Origin: Prunella strophiata
Lineage: Eukaryota; Chordata; Aves; Passeriformes; Prunellidae
Reading direction: 5' to 3'
Length of the DNA: 64,000 nucleotides
Assembly: GCA_036583965.1 (NCBI GenBank)
Contig: JAZBQD010000015.1
Span: 22,535,310 to 22,599,309 of the forward strand
Shown: piece by piece, positions 61,601-64,000 of the stretch
How the letters are laid out: each line of letters starts with the position of its first letter
How positions within the stretch are numbered: the first letter of the stretch is position 1
Notes under the pieces: model-generated
Seen by the model: only the letters and a program-made list of their open reading frames with translations
Told to the model about the DNA's origin: nothing
Databases searched by the model: none
Program-made: the position numbers and the translations under genes

Positions 61601-64000
61601 AAGGTAATATTTTTTTTCTTGCCACTCTTCCCCTACATATTGCCTCAATTCCCCCTCCTAGGCTGAATGCTTGAAATTTCAGAATTATACTGCAAAACTG
61701 TGTAGCTGAGCAGCTCCTGAATGTGGGAGGACTCCAGGCTGGGGATGCCAGTGCAGACTTCATATGGGGTGTGATGAGCAGCCACAGTGCTAATGCACCC
61801 TGTGTGTTTCATGGGGTCACTGTGCCTTGGCCTCAGAAACTTTCTGCACTCTTCAGAGGGTGTGTTTGTATAATAAGGAGAGTACAAGGTGGGAGGTGAG
61901 ACTGTGTCTCTTTATATACTATTTATTAATTTTTACCCAGTTCCTAAATCCTCTACCAGAGCCTCAAGGGATCATTAGTTTCATGTAAAGCTAACAACTT
62001 GTGTATCTTTTCAGTATTTAGGTAAGATGGAAAAGAGCCCATTTTCCTAATCTCATTGGCATCTAGGTTGTATTTTATGAATTTTATCATATGGAATTAA
62101 TATTTCAGTACATGTCAAAAAGACTTTGCTTAATGCAATCCAGCATTCCTGATTATACTGGCCAATTTATACAACATTATGGAACAATTAGGATGATACA
62201 TATGCAATATGAATATGGCATAAGTAAATATGAGCTGAGCAACATGACAGGTGAACAGGCCCATTTATAGGAGACTCTTTGCTGGATACTTGATTGAACA
62301 AAGAGGGACAGAGACAACACAGATGGGAAGGTGCTTCCCTGTAAGCCTGACCCTTGAGTACATGCAGCACATTCAAATGTGTGTAAGAGGCAGCAGTGCA
62401 AAGGACCTTATCAGAGCCTTATCAGAGCTACCCCTGCTGCAAGCCTTGCTGATCACCTACAGAAAACCCACAGGAGTGCAGGAGTTTTGCTCTTCCAGCT
62501 CAGCTGTGAGCCTGAGGCCAGTGCTAAAGCCATAAAAATTACTCAGGAAAAACTGGTAGATATTATACTGCTGGATTTATGGAAGGACACAAATTTACCA
62601 GGCTGGAGGCATGGAGACATGAGCAGGGATCTACCCTGGGAACTTTCCTGGGAGTGATGGAGATCAAGGTGGCCTGTGAGAAGAGGGGGAGGTTGCTGGG
62701 AATGAGGTGGTCTCTCACAGAAACCAGCCTATGCAGGGGCCTCCCAGCAGTGTGCTGGGTTTCAGTGCCAGGAACAGGGGCAAGGAGTGAAACCACAGAT
62801 GTACATTCACACAGCCAGACCCCTGGTTTTTGCACCAAAGCCTTCCATGCAAACATGGACAGAGAGCTTCCCAAAGAAAGCTGTGGAAATGGCTTACCCC
62901 AGGTGGTTTATTTACCAAAATAGCTGCTGCAGCATCTGCTTCTGGATCATCTAACATCAGTCAACAGCAGGTTCATGTTCTAAAAGAACAAATCTTCCAA
63001 ATGATGTCATTTTATAGCTGCATTTTTGAATTTAGTCTCCTGATTCTCAGAGAGGATGTACTAACTCAGAGTGAACCAGCTTCTGACTTTATGGAGTCAT
63101 TATCTGCAATAATTATCTTCATTTCTCAAGTAATGCCAGAAAGAAGGGAGGAAAAAAAAACCAACTTTGTAAAAGAATAAAAAGAAACAGCAAAGAAATA
63201 ATCAACTGAATTCTAATGCACTCTCTCAAACACCATGCTACTTTATACCATGAAGTTACTAAGGGACATGAGAAGTATGTTTCTGAACTTTGCTTCACTT
63301 ATTTACTAAGTGGCAAAGCAGTAGTTTACCTGAATTTCCCCCTCAATGCCACACTAAGGGCAGTGGCAGGGTAGGTTCCTCAGTTTTGTATACATGGCAA
63401 GTTAGCCCAGTGTTAAACACTTATGCCAGAGGTGGAAAATATCAGGATCAGAGAAAAAATAGACACAGGCAATGTGTCATTTGGTAAATTATTCAAATAA
63501 AAGCTGATGAGGAATCTCGTGTGTGTGCTCTGGGAAACAGTTTTAGCATCACAAGGACCTGTTGTCCCATGCATGGTGCCTTGCAGGAGTTTAGCAGGGA
63601 TGGTCTCACTGACTGCCACTGCTTTCCTGAAGACAGGAACAGTGCATCTAGGTCTGATTCTCTGTTCCTGTTCCTGCAGCAGTGCAGCAGTTTCATGCAT
63701 CAAAGACCTATTGCAGTCTCTCCCACTCTTCACCTTTGTTGCCCTCAGGATCTTGTGGGACTCTGGAAGAGTCTCACTTCATTTTCCTTTAAAGAGATTA
63801 CTTCTGGATATTCAGCTGTGAGAGTCGAATGGGATTTTGGCAACTTTATTGTAGTACAGGGTATTTAGGTTCAAGTGATGACAAATGAATGTAATTAATA
63901 TATTAAAGTATGAGTCTGTAAGTACTCCCACCCTCAGAGTAGTTTGCTTGTTTTTAAATGCAGTTTCAAAACATAATTCATTATGTGATCCGAGTGAATG
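58683..64000. other. Unique intergenic DNA, no gene seen
   Basis: No transposon or gene recognised over 5.3 kb. Holds A-runs near 59291-59308 and 60618-60635, and an 11-bp tandem duplication at about 62408-62430 (CTTATCAGAGC twice). Frames of about 110 codons near 62.6-62.9 and 63.4-63.9 kb overlap frames on the other strand and have no domain. Frame-poor AT-rich stretches at 59.8-60.6 and 60.8-61.5 kb show nothing else. Confidence 0.5.

Noticed and set aside
1..64000. CRISPR array, operon or bacterial-type system
   Set aside because: The window is vertebrate DNA with CR1 and LTR elements. No regularly spaced direct repeats with unique spacers and no dense coding were found.

Overview
The window looks like intergenic DNA from a bird, most likely a songbird. 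I found no intact protein-coding gene, RNA gene, CRISPR array or operon-like arrangement. The bird call rests on nine fragments of CR1 retrotransposons, several ending in the CR1 hallmark of tandem ATTCTRTG-type octamers or their reverse complement. It also rests on four solo-LTR-like copies of endogenous retroviruses whose sequence styles I recognise from avian genomes. There are no mammalian-style SINEs or L1s. Species-level placement is inference.

Layout. Positions 1-2111 are plain unique DNA. Positions 2112-3122 are one uninterrupted purine tract of about 1 kb built from GGGAA and GGAA units; it creates very long but meaningless open frames on both strands. Positions 3123-11640 are unique DNA with three CR1 pieces (6803-7077 minus, 9795-10325 plus, 11500-11640 plus), two poly-A runs, a 20-bp perfect palindrome and a G-quadruplex motif. 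Positions 11641-27116 are unique DNA with a CpG-enriched block near 12.5-13.0 kb, a 9-bp-stem hairpin, a second small CpG cluster, a triplicated 16-mer and a pyrimidine tract.

Positions 27117-30580 are the densest transposon block. A long degenerate CR1 on the minus strand contains a dead reverse transcriptase, a roughly 670-bp non-CR1 interruption and a nested LTR. Positions 31854-32432 hold an LTR with a nearly intact target duplication. Positions 32433-50680 are mostly unique, with an ancient repeat remnant, a 47-base poly-A run, a CR1 tail, inverted repeats and several stretches that read like conserved non-coding DNA. Positions 50681-54078 hold a CR1, a compound TA/CA/TA microsatellite and another CR1. 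Positions 57140-58682 hold two LTRs, the second a clean 304-bp solo LTR flanked by a perfect 6-bp duplication. The remainder to 64000 is unique DNA.

The window does not encode a system of cooperating genes. The supportable biology is retroelement history (insertion order, nesting, decay), non-B DNA structures and a handful of candidate regulatory elements. Repeat names come from memory of consensus sequences and have not been checked against a library.
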